DNA of 64,000 nt from Streptomyces sp. XD-27 (lineage in GTDB: Bacteria; Actinomycetota; Actinomycetes; Streptomycetales; Streptomycetaceae). The notes below the pieces were generated by a model that was not told where the DNA came from, made no database searches, and worked only from the letters and a program-made list of their open reading frames with translations. Shown here in pieces: positions 26,930 to 35,505 of the stretch. The stretch covers positions 6,634,001 through 6,698,000 of the forward strand of contig NZ_CP130713.1 in assembly GCF_030553055.1 (NCBI RefSeq), in the 5' to 3' direction. A program made the translations under genes and the position numbers. Every line of letters starts with the position of its first letter. Position 1 is the first letter of the stretch.

Positions 26930-28113
26930 GTCCGTCCCCTACCTCCGGTGGGGAGGCCCCACTCTCCGCTGCCGTTCCGTCTGACGAGCCACAGCTTACG
27001 GATTGACGGCCCGCCGTGCTGCGAGGCCGCGCATGCGTCGGGCGATGGATTGTCAGAGGTCGCCGGGAGCGGCGAGTTGCGGGCCGCAGCCGGGCGAGCC
27101 CGGCTCCGCACCGCGCCGCGTGATCTCAAAGCGCCTCCGCAGAAGGGGGGTTGATCGGGTGGAGGGTGATCGGGCGGGGTCGGCCCGCGCCGCCGGGGAG
27201 ACGACCCGGGCGTGTCAGGTGGCGGCGGACGGGCCGGGCCGCCGGACGGAGACGGCGGTGCGGTGGGGCGCGGCGGAAGTGAGCGAAGTCACCCGGACCG
27301 GGGGCGGTGTGCGTACAACCCGCGCACGGCCGAACGGGTCTGGCATCGGCCGGGCGACCGGGTGCCCAGGGCTGACAAGGGGCAGGTGGGCGGACCCCTC
27401 CGGGACAACCCCGACCGTGAGTCGGCATCTCCACCCAGGGGAGTACGCGCACCGGGTGGACGTCATCCTCATGGAGGCCCGGTAATCAGTACGAAGGCAT
27501 GACGCCGGGGTCGGCCCGCGCGCCTAATGTTGAGGTCAAGCGGCGGGCGCAGCACTCGTCCCCCGAGGTCAGACGCCCGCCGCTGCACATGGATTCCTCG
27601 CTGTCCTGTTCGGCGGCTGGGAAGCGGTCGTCACACAAGCGTCGTCCGTGGCGGGAATGCTGGGGCGCTCAGGCGCCCCGGGTCCGGGAGAGCGGCCCGG
27701 ACCGGGGACTTCCGGCCATCAACCCCGTGGGGACGGGGGTGCGGCGGACGGCACGAATGGCCGGGTAGTTGGGGAACTGCCCGGCCATCGAGCCGTTTTG
27801 GCGCGAGTGGTTCGCGCAACCTGCCCACCAGGAACCCGCCTCCGGGACCGGATGCCCCGCCCTCACCCCCCCCGACACCGCCCCGCCGAGAACCGCGACC
27901 TCCGCACGTGCCGCGCCGCCCGTGCCCCTTGCCCGCCCTGCCCCGGTGCGCGACGCCGCGTGCGGGGCTCCGCCCGGACCCGAGGTCCAGAGGGCGAAGC
28001 CCCTGGTTGCCGGCGGGGACCGGGGGCAGGCGGGCGCGGACGGGGCGCCGGTGTCGCATCGCCACTGGGTAGCATCCCCTTGGCACCAGCACGTACGACG
28101 CGGGGCGGGAACT
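26930..28113. other. 1.2-kb region without a confident gene
   Basis: No open frame here shows both a recognisable family and a proper start. Two structures stand out: an inverted repeat with 11-nt arms at 27539-27549/27574-27584, and a hairpin at 27757-27770/27775-27788 (14-bp stem with one mismatch, GGGG loop) like a terminator. A 58-codon frame (ATG 27590 to a TAG inside that hairpin) and a 22-codon frame ending at 27485 are possible small ORFs. The combination would also fit a small RNA of about 250 nt. The 5' part must contain the kinase promoter. Confidence 0.4.
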
Positions 28114-29238
28114 GTGAGCTCAGGACCGGGCGGTCTCGCCGCACCCCATGTACGGCACCTCGCCGAGGCCGCCCGCCGGGCGGCTGCCCAGGCACCCGAC
28201 GTGCCCAACGGTCCGGACACCCCGCACACGGCGTGGCACGGCAGCGGCCCCGCCGGTGAGGCGACCGTGCTCGCGGACCGCCCCGACGGGACGGTCGTCC
28301 GCTGCGGCCCCGTCGTCGCCAAGGCGCACGCGCCCGCCGCCGGGCCGGGCGAGCCGGCCGCCCTGGCCGCGAGGCTGCGCTTCGCCGCTGGTCCAAGGGC
28401 GGCGGGGATCCTGTTGCCCCCGCTGATGCCCGAGCCGGGCGTCCTGCCGGGCGGTCGCCTCATGACCCTGTGGCCGTACGGCGTACCGGTCTGCCCGGAC
28501 CGGCCCGAGGCGGTGCCGTGGGAGGAGGCCGGAGCGCTCCTCGCGCGGCTGCACACCCTCCCGTGCGACGACCTGCCGCTGCCACTGCCGCCGATGCGCG
28601 GCCCGGCCAAGGCCGCCCTCGCGGTCGCCCGGCTCACCGCGTCCCCCGCCGGAGGCACGGCGGCTGCCGACGCCGTGCTGCGTGCCTGGGCGGGCCTGCC
28701 GCCCTGGGCCCGAGCCGAGGCCCCGGCCCCGGCTGCCCGCGCGGAGACCCCCCGCCCGCGGGGCAGTGGCCGGCCCCCGGCCCCGGGCGCCCGCGTCGAG
28801 GCCCCGGGCCCCGTCGCCCGCTGCGATGGCCCTGCCCCGGGCAGCCGGGCCGTGTGCCACGGCGATCTGCACCTGGGGCAGCTCGTCCGGCACCCGGCGC
28901 CCGATGGTCCGTGGGTGCTCATCGACATCGACGACCTGGGGCTGGGCGACCCGGCCTGGGACCTCGCACGGCCCGCCGCCTGGTACGCCGCCGGGCTGCT
29001 CGCGCCCGGGGAGTGGAACCGGTTGCTCACCGCCTACCGCGACGCGGGCGGGCCCGCCGTCGGCTTCGGCGACGACCCCTGGCCCGCGCTGGACGTGCCC
29101 GCCCGCGCGCTGACCGTGCAGTCGGCCGCCACCGCTCTCGCCAAGGCCGCCGCCGCCCGCGTCGGGCTGGACGAGGCCGCGGAGGCGATGGTGGACGCCT
29201 GTGCCCGCATCGCACGGCTCCCCGAGGCCGTAGGGTGA
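28114..29238 (+). CDS. aminoglycoside-phosphotransferase-fold protein
   Basis: A 374-residue protein of the APH/choline-kinase superfamily. The catalytic loop is CHGDLHLGQLV (H-G-D-x-H-x-x-N/Q pattern, near residue 249) and the metal-binding region is LIDIDDLGLGDPAWDLAR (near 269). An Ala/Pro/Arg-rich insertion of about 45 residues precedes the catalytic loop. Substrate may be a small metabolite rather than an antibiotic; members are common in streptomycetes. GTG at 28114 is taken as start because the upstream frame is proline-rich and lacks a ribosome site; the site before 28114 is itself weak. Confidence 0.8.
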   Translation: MSSGPGGLAAPHVRHLAEAARRAAAQAPDVPNGPDTPHTAWHGSGPAGEATVLADRPDGTVVRCGPVVAKAHAPAAGPGEPAALAARLRFAAGPRAAGILLPPLMPEPGVLPGGRLMTLWPYGVPVCPDRPEAVPWEEAGALLARLHTLPCDDLPLPLPPMRGPAKAALAVARLTASPAGGTAAADAVLRAWAGLPPWARAEAPAPAARAETPRPRGSGRPPAPGARVEAPGPVARCDGPAPGSRAVCHGDLHLGQLVRHPAPDGPWVLIDIDDLGLGDPAWDLARPAAWYAAGLLAPGEWNRLLTAYRDAGGPAVGFGDDPWPALDVPARALTVQSAATALAKAAAARVGLDEAAEAMVDACARIARLPEAVG

Positions 29239-29304
29239 ACTCGACGTGCCCGCCGGGATGTTCCCGGCGGTGCGACTGTCCGATGTGTAAGGAGTTGAGC
29301 GGAC

Positions 29305-29604
29305 ATGCAGTGTCCCAAGTGTCACGCGCCGATGCATACCTACGACCGCAACGGTGTCCAGATCGAGCAGTGCAGCGGCTGCCGGGGGATCTTCCTGGAC
29401 TACGGCGAGCTGGAGGCGCTGACCCGGCTCGAGGCGCAGTGGACGCAGCCCGCCCCGCCGCCCCCCGCCCCGGCCCCGCAGGCGTACCCGGCGCAGCCGT
29501 ACCCCGCGGCCCCGGCCCCCGCCTGGGGCGCTCCGCAGCACCACGGGCATCACGGGCACCACGGCCACAAGCGGGGTTTCGCCCACATGCTCTTCTCGTC
29601 CTGA
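29305..29604 (+). CDS. small TFIIB-type zinc-ribbon protein with His-rich tail
   Basis: A 99-residue protein. The N-terminal 45 residues form a four-cysteine zinc ribbon (CPKC at 3-6 and CSGC at 26-29) followed by GIFLDYGELEAL, the zf-TFIIB family pattern. The rest is Pro/Ala-rich and then a histidine cluster (HHGHHGHHGHHGH-like, about residues 76-89) that could bind metal. AAGGAG before the ATG fixes the start. Function unknown; the family is widespread. Confidence 0.88.
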   Translation: MQCPKCHAPMHTYDRNGVQIEQCSGCRGIFLDYGELEALTRLEAQWTQPAPPPPAPAPQAYPAQPYPAAPAPAWGAPQHHGHHGHHGHKRGFAHMLFSS

Positions 29605-29641
29605 GCCGCTGAGCCGCTGAAGTCCTGAGCGCTGGGCTGCC

Positions 29642-29677
29642 GAGTGCTCCTGAGCTCCCGAGCGCTCAGGAGCACTC
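29642..29677 (+). terminator. hairpin after the zinc-ribbon gene
   Basis: Exact 14-bp stem (29642-29655 with 29664-29677). It lies in a run of short CTGAGC-like repeats that starts at the zinc-ribbon stop codon. Confidence 0.6.
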
Positions 29678-29698
29678 CTGAGCCCGAGCCCCGGAGAC

Positions 29699-29734
29699 GA
29701 CTGAGGGCCGGAGCGTCTGCTCCGGCCCTCAGTC
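29699..29734. terminator. strong bidirectional terminator before the tRNA cluster
   Basis: Perfect 16-bp stem (29699-29714 with 29719-29734), 4-nt loop. It separates the plus-strand zinc-ribbon gene from the minus-strand tRNA operon, whose last tRNA ends 9 nt away, and can stop both. Confidence 0.8.
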
Positions 29735-29742
29735 GATCGGTG

Positions 29743-29814
29743 TGGACGATACTGGGATTGAACCAGTGACCTCTTCCGTGTCAGGGAAGCGCTCTCCCGC
29801 TGAGCTAATCGTCC
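29743..29814 (-). tRNA. tRNA-Val(GAC)
   Basis: 72 nt, full cloverleaf on the minus strand; acceptor arm GGACGAT/ATCGTCC, discriminator A, anticodon loop CUGACAC. 3' CCA is not encoded. Last of five tRNAs in this operon. Confidence 0.95.
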
Positions 29815-29859
29815 TCGGGACCGCGACCGCCATCATGCTCGGCGATCTCGGGTACAGCG

Positions 29860-29931
29860 TGCGCGATACTGGGATTGAACCAGTGACCTCTTCCGTGTCA
29901 GGGAAGCGCTCTCCCGCTGAGCTAATCGCGC
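29860..29931 (-). tRNA. tRNA-Val(GAC)
   Basis: 72 nt; identical to the other two Val-GAC genes except for the acceptor arm, GCGCGAT/ATCGCGC, where both changes are compensated by pairing changes. Anticodon GAC, CCA not encoded. Confidence 0.95.
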
Positions 29932-29974
29932 GGGCAGGCCCTCGCGGGCCTGCGTCAGGTCCTCGCGGACCCAG

Positions 29975-30046
29975 TGGACGATACTGGGATTGAACCAGTG
30001 ACCTCTTCCGTGTCAGGGAAGCGCTCTCCCGCTGAGCTAATCGTCC
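29975..30046 (-). tRNA. tRNA-Val(GAC)
   Basis: 72 nt; same sequence as the copy at 29743. Anticodon GAC, acceptor arm GGACGAT/ATCGTCC. Follows tRNA-Cys by 4 nt in transcription order. Confidence 0.95.
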
Positions 30047-30050
30047 GTAG

Positions 30051-30121
30051 AGGTGGAGACGGGATTTGAACCCGTGTAGACGGCTTTGCAGGCCGTTGCC
30101 TCGCCTCTCGGCCACTCCACC
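30051..30121 (-). tRNA. tRNA-Cys(GCA)
   Basis: 71 nt; acceptor arm GGTGGAG/CTCCACC with discriminator U, as expected for Cys; anticodon loop CUGCAAA gives GCA. CCA not encoded. Confidence 0.95.
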
Positions 30122-30151
30122 AATCGCGGGGGACGGGAATCCCCCACTTCG

Positions 30152-30224
30152 AGCGGACGACGAGATTCGAACTCGCGACCCTCACCTTGGCAAGGTGATG
30201 CTCTACCAACTGAGCCACGTCCGC
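30152..30224 (-). tRNA. tRNA-Gly(GCC)
   Basis: 73 nt; acceptor arm GCGGACG/CGTCCGC, discriminator U, anticodon loop UUGCCAA gives GCC. First tRNA of the operon, so the promoter lies between 30225 and 30360 on the minus strand. Confidence 0.95.
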
Positions 30225-30370
30225 ATATGTCCCCGGATGAGATCCGGGAGGCATCGTATCCCCGGGGCGCTTTCGCGTCCCGGCGACGTGTTGAACTCTA
30301 GCGGATTCCTGAGCCAGCTCAAATTCCGTTTGCCCAGCGTGCTGTGCTGCTCGCGGCGCGCTCACCCGCC

Positions 30371-30407
30371 GTTCACCCGCCTGAGGCAGCGTTCACCCGC
30401 CTGAGGC
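30371..30407 (+). repeat. two 17-bp direct repeats upstream of pabB
   Basis: The 17-mer at 30371-30387 recurs exactly at 30391-30407, a 20-bp period. It lies 33 nt before pabB. It could be a pair of regulator sites or simple slippage; each copy contains CTGAGG like the stop-codon repeats elsewhere. Confidence 0.6.
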
Positions 30408-30439
30408 GGCCCGCCGGAGCCCGCCATACACTCGCAGGC

Positions 30440-31510
30440 GTGTACGACTTGCCCCCTCTGGCTCGCTTCGGCGGCCTCGTCGCCACTGACCTGCGCGATG
30501 TCACCCGGGACCCCGAAGCACTGGAGTCCGCGGGCTTCTGGGCGGTGGTCGCCGACTTCGAGGGCGGTCTGGTCTGCGCCCGCTTCGGGGACGTCCGCGG
30601 CGAGCCCGTTCCCCGGCCCGTACCCGGCGCCTGGCACGGCCCCGCGCCCACCGACTGGACCTCCTCCCTGGATCGGGACGGCTACGTCGCGGGCGTACGG
30701 CGGATCCGCCAGTACATAGCGGCCGGCGACGTCTACCAGGCCAACCTGTGCCGGGTGCTGACCGCGCCGCTGCCGGACCCGGCCCGCGCCGACGTCGACG
30801 CCCTCACCGCGCTGCTGGCGCGTGGCAACCCCGCCCCGTACGCCGGTACGGTCCGGCTGCCCGCCCACGGTGTGGAGGTCGCCACCGCCTCACCCGAGCT
30901 CTACCTGCGGCGCACCGGCCGCGCCGTGGAGTCCGGGCCGATCAAGGGCACCGGGCGGACGGCGGCGGACCTGCTGGAGAAGGACCACGCCGAGAACGTG
31001 ATGATCGTGGACCTGGTCCGCAACGATCTCGGGCGGGTGTGCGCCACCGGCTCCGTGACCGTGCCCGCGCTGTGCGCGGTCGAGCCCCACCCCGGCCTGG
31101 TGCACCTGGTCTCCACCGTGCGCGGCGAGCTCGCCGAGGGGGCGGGCTGGCCGGAGCTGTTCGCCGCGACCTTCCCGCCCGGCTCGGTCACCGGCGCCCC
31201 CAAGTCCAGCGCGCTGCGGATCATCAAGGAGCTGGAGACCGCGCCCCGCGGGCCGTACTGCGGCGGCATCGGCTGGGTGGACGCCGACAGCGGCACCGGC
31301 GAGCTGGCCGTGGGCATCCGCACGTTCTGGATCGACCGCGCCCCCAGTGACCACCCGGGCGGCCCCGTGCTGCGCTTCGGCACCGGCGCGGGCATCACCT
31401 GGGGCTCCGACCCGGAGCGCGAATGGGACGAAACCGAACTGAAGGCCGCCCGGCTGCTCGCGGTAGCGTCGGGAGCGGCACATCAGCTGACGGGAGGGAA
31501 CGCACGGTGA
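30440..31510 (+). CDS. pabB: aminodeoxychorismate synthase component I
   Basis: A 356-residue chorismate-binding enzyme. The conserved C-terminal blocks are present: GDVYQANLCR (about 97-106), ESGPIKGTGRT (about 156-166), HAENVMIVDLVRNDLGRV (about 173-190) and PGSVTGAPK (about 246-254). With a glutaminase subunit it makes 4-amino-4-deoxychorismate for folate. The N-terminal region is short, so it is closer to stand-alone PabB than to a PabA-PabB fusion. An anthranilate-synthase-like role is possible, but the lyase encoded next favours folate. GTG 30440 is inferred; its ribosome site is weak. Confidence 0.9.
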   Translation: MYDLPPLARFGGLVATDLRDVTRDPEALESAGFWAVVADFEGGLVCARFGDVRGEPVPRPVPGAWHGPAPTDWTSSLDRDGYVAGVRRIRQYIAAGDVYQANLCRVLTAPLPDPARADVDALTALLARGNPAPYAGTVRLPAHGVEVATASPELYLRRTGRAVESGPIKGTGRTAADLLEKDHAENVMIVDLVRNDLGRVCATGSVTVPALCAVEPHPGLVHLVSTVRGELAEGAGWPELFAATFPPGSVTGAPKSSALRIIKELETAPRGPYCGGIGWVDADSGTGELAVGIRTFWIDRAPSDHPGGPVLRFGTGAGITWGSDPEREWDETELKAARLLAVASGAAHQLTGGNAR

Positions 31511-32331
31511 GGATCTGGCTCGATGGAGCGCTGCGGGACGTGGCCGACGCACGGGTGTCCGTGCTCGACCACGGGATGACCGTGGGGGACGGCGTCTTCG
31601 AGACCCTGAAGGCGGAGCACGGCAGGGCCTTCGCCGTCACCCGCCACCTGGAGCGCCTGGCCCGCTCCGCGCGTGGTCTGGGGCTGCCCGAGCCGGACCT
31701 GGACGAGGTGCGGCGGGCCTGCGCCGTCGTGCTGGAGGCCAACCCGATGCCGTTCGGCCGGCTGCGGATCACCTACACCGGCGGGCTGTCTCCGCTCGGC
31801 TCCGACCGGGGTACGACGGGCCCGACCCTCGCCGTCGCGCTCGGCGCATGCCCGCGCCGACCGGACACCACCGCCGTGATCACGGTCCCCTGGACCCGCA
31901 ACGAGCGCGGGGCGCTGGCCGGTCTGAAGACCACCTCCTACGCCGAGAACGTCGTGGCGCTCGCCCGCGCGCACGAACAGGGCGCGTCCGAGGCGCTGTT
32001 CGCCAACACCGTCGGCCAACTCTGCGAAGGCACCGGCTCCAACGTCTTCGTCGTCCTCGACGGTGAACTGCACACCCCGCCGGTCGCCTCCGGCTGCCTG
32101 GCCGGCATCACCCGGGCCCTCGTGGTGCAGTGGGTCGGCGCCAAGGAGACGGACCTGCCCCTGGAGGCGCTGGACCGGGCCGAGGAGGTCTTCTTGACCT
32201 CCACGCTGCGGGACGTCCAGGCCGTGGCGCGGCTGGACGGCCGGTCGCTGCCGGGCGCGCCGGGCCCGATCACGGCCGAGGCCCTGCGGATCTTTACCGA
32301 GCGGTCGGCGGCGGACCCCGACCCCGCCTGA
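31507..32331 (+). CDS. pabC: aminodeoxychorismate lyase (class IV PLP enzyme)
   Basis: A 274-residue fold-type IV pyridoxal-phosphate enzyme. The cofactor lysine is in GLKTTSYAENVVAL (about residue 140), and SEALFANTVGQLCEGTGSNVFVV near 160-185 is the family's cofactor-phosphate region. It releases pyruvate from aminodeoxychorismate to give p-aminobenzoate. The GTG overlaps the pabB stop (GTGA), tying the two steps together. A branched-chain aminotransferase is the main alternative, made less likely by the neighbour. The stop codon lies in a tandem repeat. Confidence 0.88.
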   Translation: MRIWLDGALRDVADARVSVLDHGMTVGDGVFETLKAEHGRAFAVTRHLERLARSARGLGLPEPDLDEVRRACAVVLEANPMPFGRLRITYTGGLSPLGSDRGTTGPTLAVALGACPRRPDTTAVITVPWTRNERGALAGLKTTSYAENVVALARAHEQGASEALFANTVGQLCEGTGSNVFVVLDGELHTPPVASGCLAGITRALVVQWVGAKETDLPLEALDRAEEVFLTSTLRDVQAVARLDGRSLPGAPGPITAEALRIFTERSAADPDPA

Positions 32332-32418
32332 CCCGCCGCCCCCGGGGCCGTACCGGCTGACCCGCCGGCCCCTGGGGCCGTAGGCCTGACCCGCCGCCCC
32401 CCCGGGGGGGCGTACGCC
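32328..32418 (+). repeat. three tandem repeats of about 29 bp straddling the pabC stop codon
   Basis: Copies begin at 32328, 32357 and 32386, each opening with CTGACCCGCCG. The first contains the pabC TGA; the other TGAs are at offsets 29 and 58 nt, so all three plus-strand frames are closed. The third copy has a lengthened C/G run. Confidence 0.8.
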
Positions 32419-32488
32419 CGCCGGTTCGGGGAACGAAGATCCGAAAACCGGGGTGACGCGCCGCCCCGGGGCCGGGTAGAACACCAGG

Positions 32489-33325
32489 GTGACCACCACC
32501 TTGCGGCCCACCGGACCAGAGCAGCGCACCGAGGACGGCGGGCGAGCCCGCACGTACGACGTCTGCGTCAACAGCCGCCCCGTCGGCCGGATCGAGCTCG
32601 CCACCGACCACCGCTTCGGCCCCTCGGTGGGGCGGATCGAGCGGCTGGAGATCGATCCGGCGGACCGGCACCGCGGCCGGGGCACGGTCGCCGCGCTCGC
32701 CGCCGAGGAGGTGCTGCGCGGCTGGGGCTGCGAGCGGATCGAGGCCGCCGTCCCCGCCGGCGCCACGACCGCGCTCGGGCTCGCGGGGGCGCTGGGCTAC
32801 GGCGAACGCGGTCGGAACATGATCAAGCACCTCGGCCGGGCCCCGGAACTGCCCGCGGGCAGCACGGACCGTCCCTTGTCGGACGCGGAGTATCCGGCGT
32901 GGCTGGCCCACGAGCGCGAGGGATACATACGGGAGTGGACCAGCCGCGGCGTCCCCGAGGACCAGGCGCGCGCCAAGGCGGACGACGACTACGCGCGGCT
33001 GTTGCCCCAGGGCCCGGCCACGCCCGGGGCGTGGCTGCGCATCCTGGCCCACGGCGGCACCGACGTGGGGACGATATGGGTCGCGCTGCACGACCCGCGC
33101 GGCGACCAGGGGGAGGCGTACGTGTACTCCGTCGAGGTCGCCGAGGACCACCGCGGCCGGGGCCACGGCCGCACCCTGATGCTGGTCGCCGAGCGCGAGT
33201 GCCTGGCGGCCGGCGCGCGCGCCCTCGGACTGCACGTCTTCGCGGGCAACACCCCGGCGCTGCGGCTGTACCAGTCGCTCGGCTACCGCCCGACCCAGTA
33301 CAACCTCTTCAAGCAGCTGATCTAG
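32489..33325 (+). CDS. tandem-GNAT acetyltransferase
   Basis: A 278-residue protein with two GNAT-like halves. The N-terminal half has LEIDPADRHRGRGTVAALAAEE (about residues 51-72), and the C-terminal half has a cleaner acetyl-CoA motif VEVAEDHRGRGHGRTLMLVAE (about 216-236) followed by NTPALRLYQSLGYRPTQYN. Two-domain GNATs of this kind include the mycothiol synthase type, but the usual MshD context is absent, so the substrate is open. GTG start at 32489. Confidence 0.85.
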   Translation: MTTTLRPTGPEQRTEDGGRARTYDVCVNSRPVGRIELATDHRFGPSVGRIERLEIDPADRHRGRGTVAALAAEEVLRGWGCERIEAAVPAGATTALGLAGALGYGERGRNMIKHLGRAPELPAGSTDRPLSDAEYPAWLAHEREGYIREWTSRGVPEDQARAKADDDYARLLPQGPATPGAWLRILAHGGTDVGTIWVALHDPRGDQGEAYVYSVEVAEDHRGRGHGRTLMLVAERECLAAGARALGLHVFAGNTPALRLYQSLGYRPTQYNLFKQLI

Positions 33326-33353
33326 GCCGAAGCCGCGGCCCCCGAGACGCGGC

Positions 33354-33862
33354 CTACTCGGCCAGCAGGCGGGCGGCGATCTCCTCGATGCGCTCGCGCA
33401 GCCCCTCCTGGCTCTTGCCGCCGTCGAGCCGCCCCCCGCCGATCACGTAGGTGGGCGTGCCGGTCACCCCGATCGCCTTGCCCTCGGCCTCGTCGGCGTC
33501 GACGATCAGCAGGTGCCGGCCGTCGATCAGCGCGGTGTCCATCTCCTCGGCGTCCAGGCCCAGTTCGCGCGCCACCTCCACGAGCAGCTCCTCGCCGCGC
33601 GCGCCCAGCTCCTCCGTACGCTCCAGCACCGCTTCGACGTACTCCCAGCCCCGGCCCTGCTCGGCCGCCTCCTCCGCGGCCTGCGCCGCCGCGCGGGCGT
33701 GCTTGTGCCGCTCCAGCGGGAAGTGCCGGAGCCGGATCTCGAGCCGGTCCCCGAACCGGTCGCGCAGCGCGCGCAGATCGGTCAGCGCGGTGCGGCAGTC
33801 GGGGCACTGGAGCTCGCACCACACGTCGAGGACGAGGGGGCGGGGAGGTCGGCGTCGCTCAT
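33354..33862 (-). CDS. DsbA-family thiol oxidoreductase, start and body in different frames
   Basis: The body (about 155 residues) is a thioredoxin-fold DsbA-like protein: the redox site CPDC follows LDVWCELQ, and the cis-Pro loop is GVTGTPTYVIGG. No acceptable start exists in that frame. The ATG at 33860-33862 (MSDADLP) is in another frame and is joined if one base is added to the plus-strand G4 run at 33842-33845, giving 169 residues. I therefore annotate the whole span and suspect an assembly error. There is no signal peptide, so it is probably a cytosolic FrnE-type enzyme. Confidence 0.75.
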
Positions 33863-34028
33863 GGGGCCAGTCTTCCAGCTCCCGCGGGTGTCCTCGAACC
33901 GGGATCCGGCCGGCACCCGGGGAGGAGGGCCGCCCCCGAGATGTCCCTGAGGCGGCCTTCGGATCGTGGCCCGCGGCGCGCCGCAGGGTGCAGGATGGAA
34001 GCACAGCTCCCATCGCCAGGAGGATCCG

Positions 34029-34448
34029 ATGCTGATCGACACCGTGTGCGTCGCGCTCTCCGCGGGCGGCCTGGGCATCGCCCTGCTGACGGCGTACCGC
34101 AAGCGTTTCCTGGCCGCTGCCCGGATCGCCGCCTACGCGCTGATCCCCATCGGCCTGGCCATGACCGGGATCCTCGACTGGATCGCGGACCTGGTCTTCG
34201 ACCCCACGGTGTGGCTCGGCTTCGCCGTGCTCGGCCTGTCCTGGCTGCTGTTCACGGTCACCCGCGCCGTGGAGCGGCGACGGACCCCGGAGCCGGACGG
34301 CGGCGAGAGCGCGGGGCGCACGGCGGTCCGCTCCTCGGACGGCCCCGGACGCCGGGTGCTGGGCAGGGGGAAGGCCAAGCGGTCGGCGGGCTCGGGCGAC
34401 GAGGACCTCGCCGACATCGAGGCCATCCTCAAAAAACACGGGATCTGA
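34029..34448 (+). CDS. conserved small membrane protein
   Basis: A 139-residue protein with three hydrophobic segments (about residues 4-20, 32-52 and 58-74) and a charged, Gly/Arg/Ser-rich cytoplasmic tail ending DIEAILKKHGI. AGGAGG at 34018-34023 fixes the ATG. No enzyme motif is visible. The conserved acidic tail end suggests an interaction site; function unknown. Confidence 0.8.
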   Translation: MLIDTVCVALSAGGLGIALLTAYRKRFLAAARIAAYALIPIGLAMTGILDWIADLVFDPTVWLGFAVLGLSWLLFTVTRAVERRRTPEPDGGESAGRTAVRSSDGPGRRVLGRGKAKRSAGSGDEDLADIEAILKKHGI

Positions 34449-34525
34449 GGTCCACCATCCGAGACGCGCCCCGAACTACCGGGTGAAAATGGCGCGTTGG
34501 CCATCGGGGCCTGCGCCGCTGGGCC

Positions 34526-34711
34526 ATGATCGTGCCCGAGATGCTGCAATCACCAGGGGAGACCTCTCCCGTCGAGAGCCCGACCGTTCCGCCCAGCGAA
34601 GAGCCCCGTGGCTGTCTCTTCGCCCTCTCCCAGCCCCCGCTGATGCTCTTCCTCGGGGTCATCGGCGCACTGCTTCTGCTCACCGCGGTCCACGATCTGT
34701 ACCGGTGGTGA
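34526..34711 (+). CDS. small single-span membrane protein
   Basis: A 61-residue open frame: a polar Pro/Ser/Glu-rich half, then a hydrophobic span at about residues 38-54 and the tail HDLYRW. The clear amphipathic layout supports a real gene. The start could also be the ATG at 34541; neither has a good ribosome site. Function unknown. Confidence 0.55.
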   Translation: MIVPEMLQSPGETSPVESPTVPPSEEPRGCLFALSQPPLMLFLGVIGALLLLTAVHDLYRW

Positions 34712-34727
34712 GCGTCAGGGTGAGAGG

Positions 34728-35285
34728 TCACTCCGCGGCTTCGCGCCGCCGTGCCCGGTAGGCCGCGACGTGCAGCCGGTTGCCGCAGGTACGGCTGTCG
34801 CAGTAGCGGCGTGAGCGGTTGCGGGACAGGTCGACGAAGGCGCGTCCGCAGTCCGGTGCCTCGCAGCGCCGCAGCCGCTCGCGCTCGCCCGCGACCACCA
34901 GGAACGCCAGCGCCATGCCGCCGTCCGCGGCGAGGTGGTCGGCGACGGACGCGCCCGGCGCGAAGTAGTGCACGTGCCAGTCGTAGCCGTCGTGGTCGGT
35001 GAGCCGCGGGGTGGTGCCCGCGGCCGCGACCATCCGGTTCAGCAGGTCGACGGTGCTCCTGGTGTCGGTCGCGGCGAAGACCTGGGCGAACTGGTCGCGC
35101 ACGCCGCGTACGGCCGCCAGGTCGCGTTCCCCGAGCGTCCCGACGTCGCTGATGTCGCTCTGTTCGACGAAGCGCCGCAGTGCGGCGACGTCGGCGAGGT
35201 CGTCGTGGCCCTCGCCCTGCGGCGCGGTGTTCACCAGCTCGACGACCACGTCGAGCGCGTACCGGGTGTCATGGTTGATCAGCAC
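34728..35285 (-). CDS. CGNR zinc-finger (ABATE-domain) protein
   Basis: A 185-residue putative stress-response regulator. Residues 1 to about 130 are the ABATE domain. The C-terminal zinc finger has CEAPDCGRAF (about 141-150) and RYCDSRTCGNR (about 161-171), with the CGNR motif that names the family, then a basic tail suited to DNA binding. GTG start at 35285. Gene lies downstream of ssgB on the same strand but 220 nt away behind a hairpin. Confidence 0.9.
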   Translation of the reverse strand: MLINHDTRYALDVVVELVNTAPQGEGHDDLADVAALRRFVEQSDISDVGTLGERDLAAVRGVRDQFAQVFAATDTRSTVDLLNRMVAAAGTTPRLTDHDGYDWHVHYFAPGASVADHLAADGGMALAFLVVAGERERLRRCEAPDCGRAFVDLSRNRSRRYCDSRTCGNRLHVAAYRARRREAAE

Positions 35286-35369
35286 GGTGTTGGCTCCCTG
35301 GCCGGCCGGGGCGGCGGTGGCCGCTCAGCGGCCGCCGCCTTCGATCCTGCCGACTCTAGCGGCTGCGCG

Positions 35370-35413
35370 CGACGGTGCCGCCGCCACGGGACGCCGCGGC
35401 GACGGCACCGTCG
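35370..35413 (-). terminator. hairpin terminator downstream of ssgB
   Basis: Arms 35370-35384 and 35399-35413 pair over 15 bp with one mismatch, about 90 nt after the ssgB stop. The rest of 35286-35505 has an 11-bp tandem repeat (GCTGTGCCATT twice, near 35423) and no gene. Confidence 0.6.
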
Positions 35414-35505
35414 TCACCTGTGCTGTGCCATTGCTGTGCCATTGTCGTGCGTGCGCCGTCTCCCCGAGTCGGACGGCGCGGTCTCTCAGCTTGTCCCGGA
35501 CCTCC

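Noticed and set aside
27631..28092. Minus-strand frame of 153 codons in the orphan region
   Set aside because: Gly/Arg/Pro-rich, no ribosome site, no recognisable family; treated as shadow.
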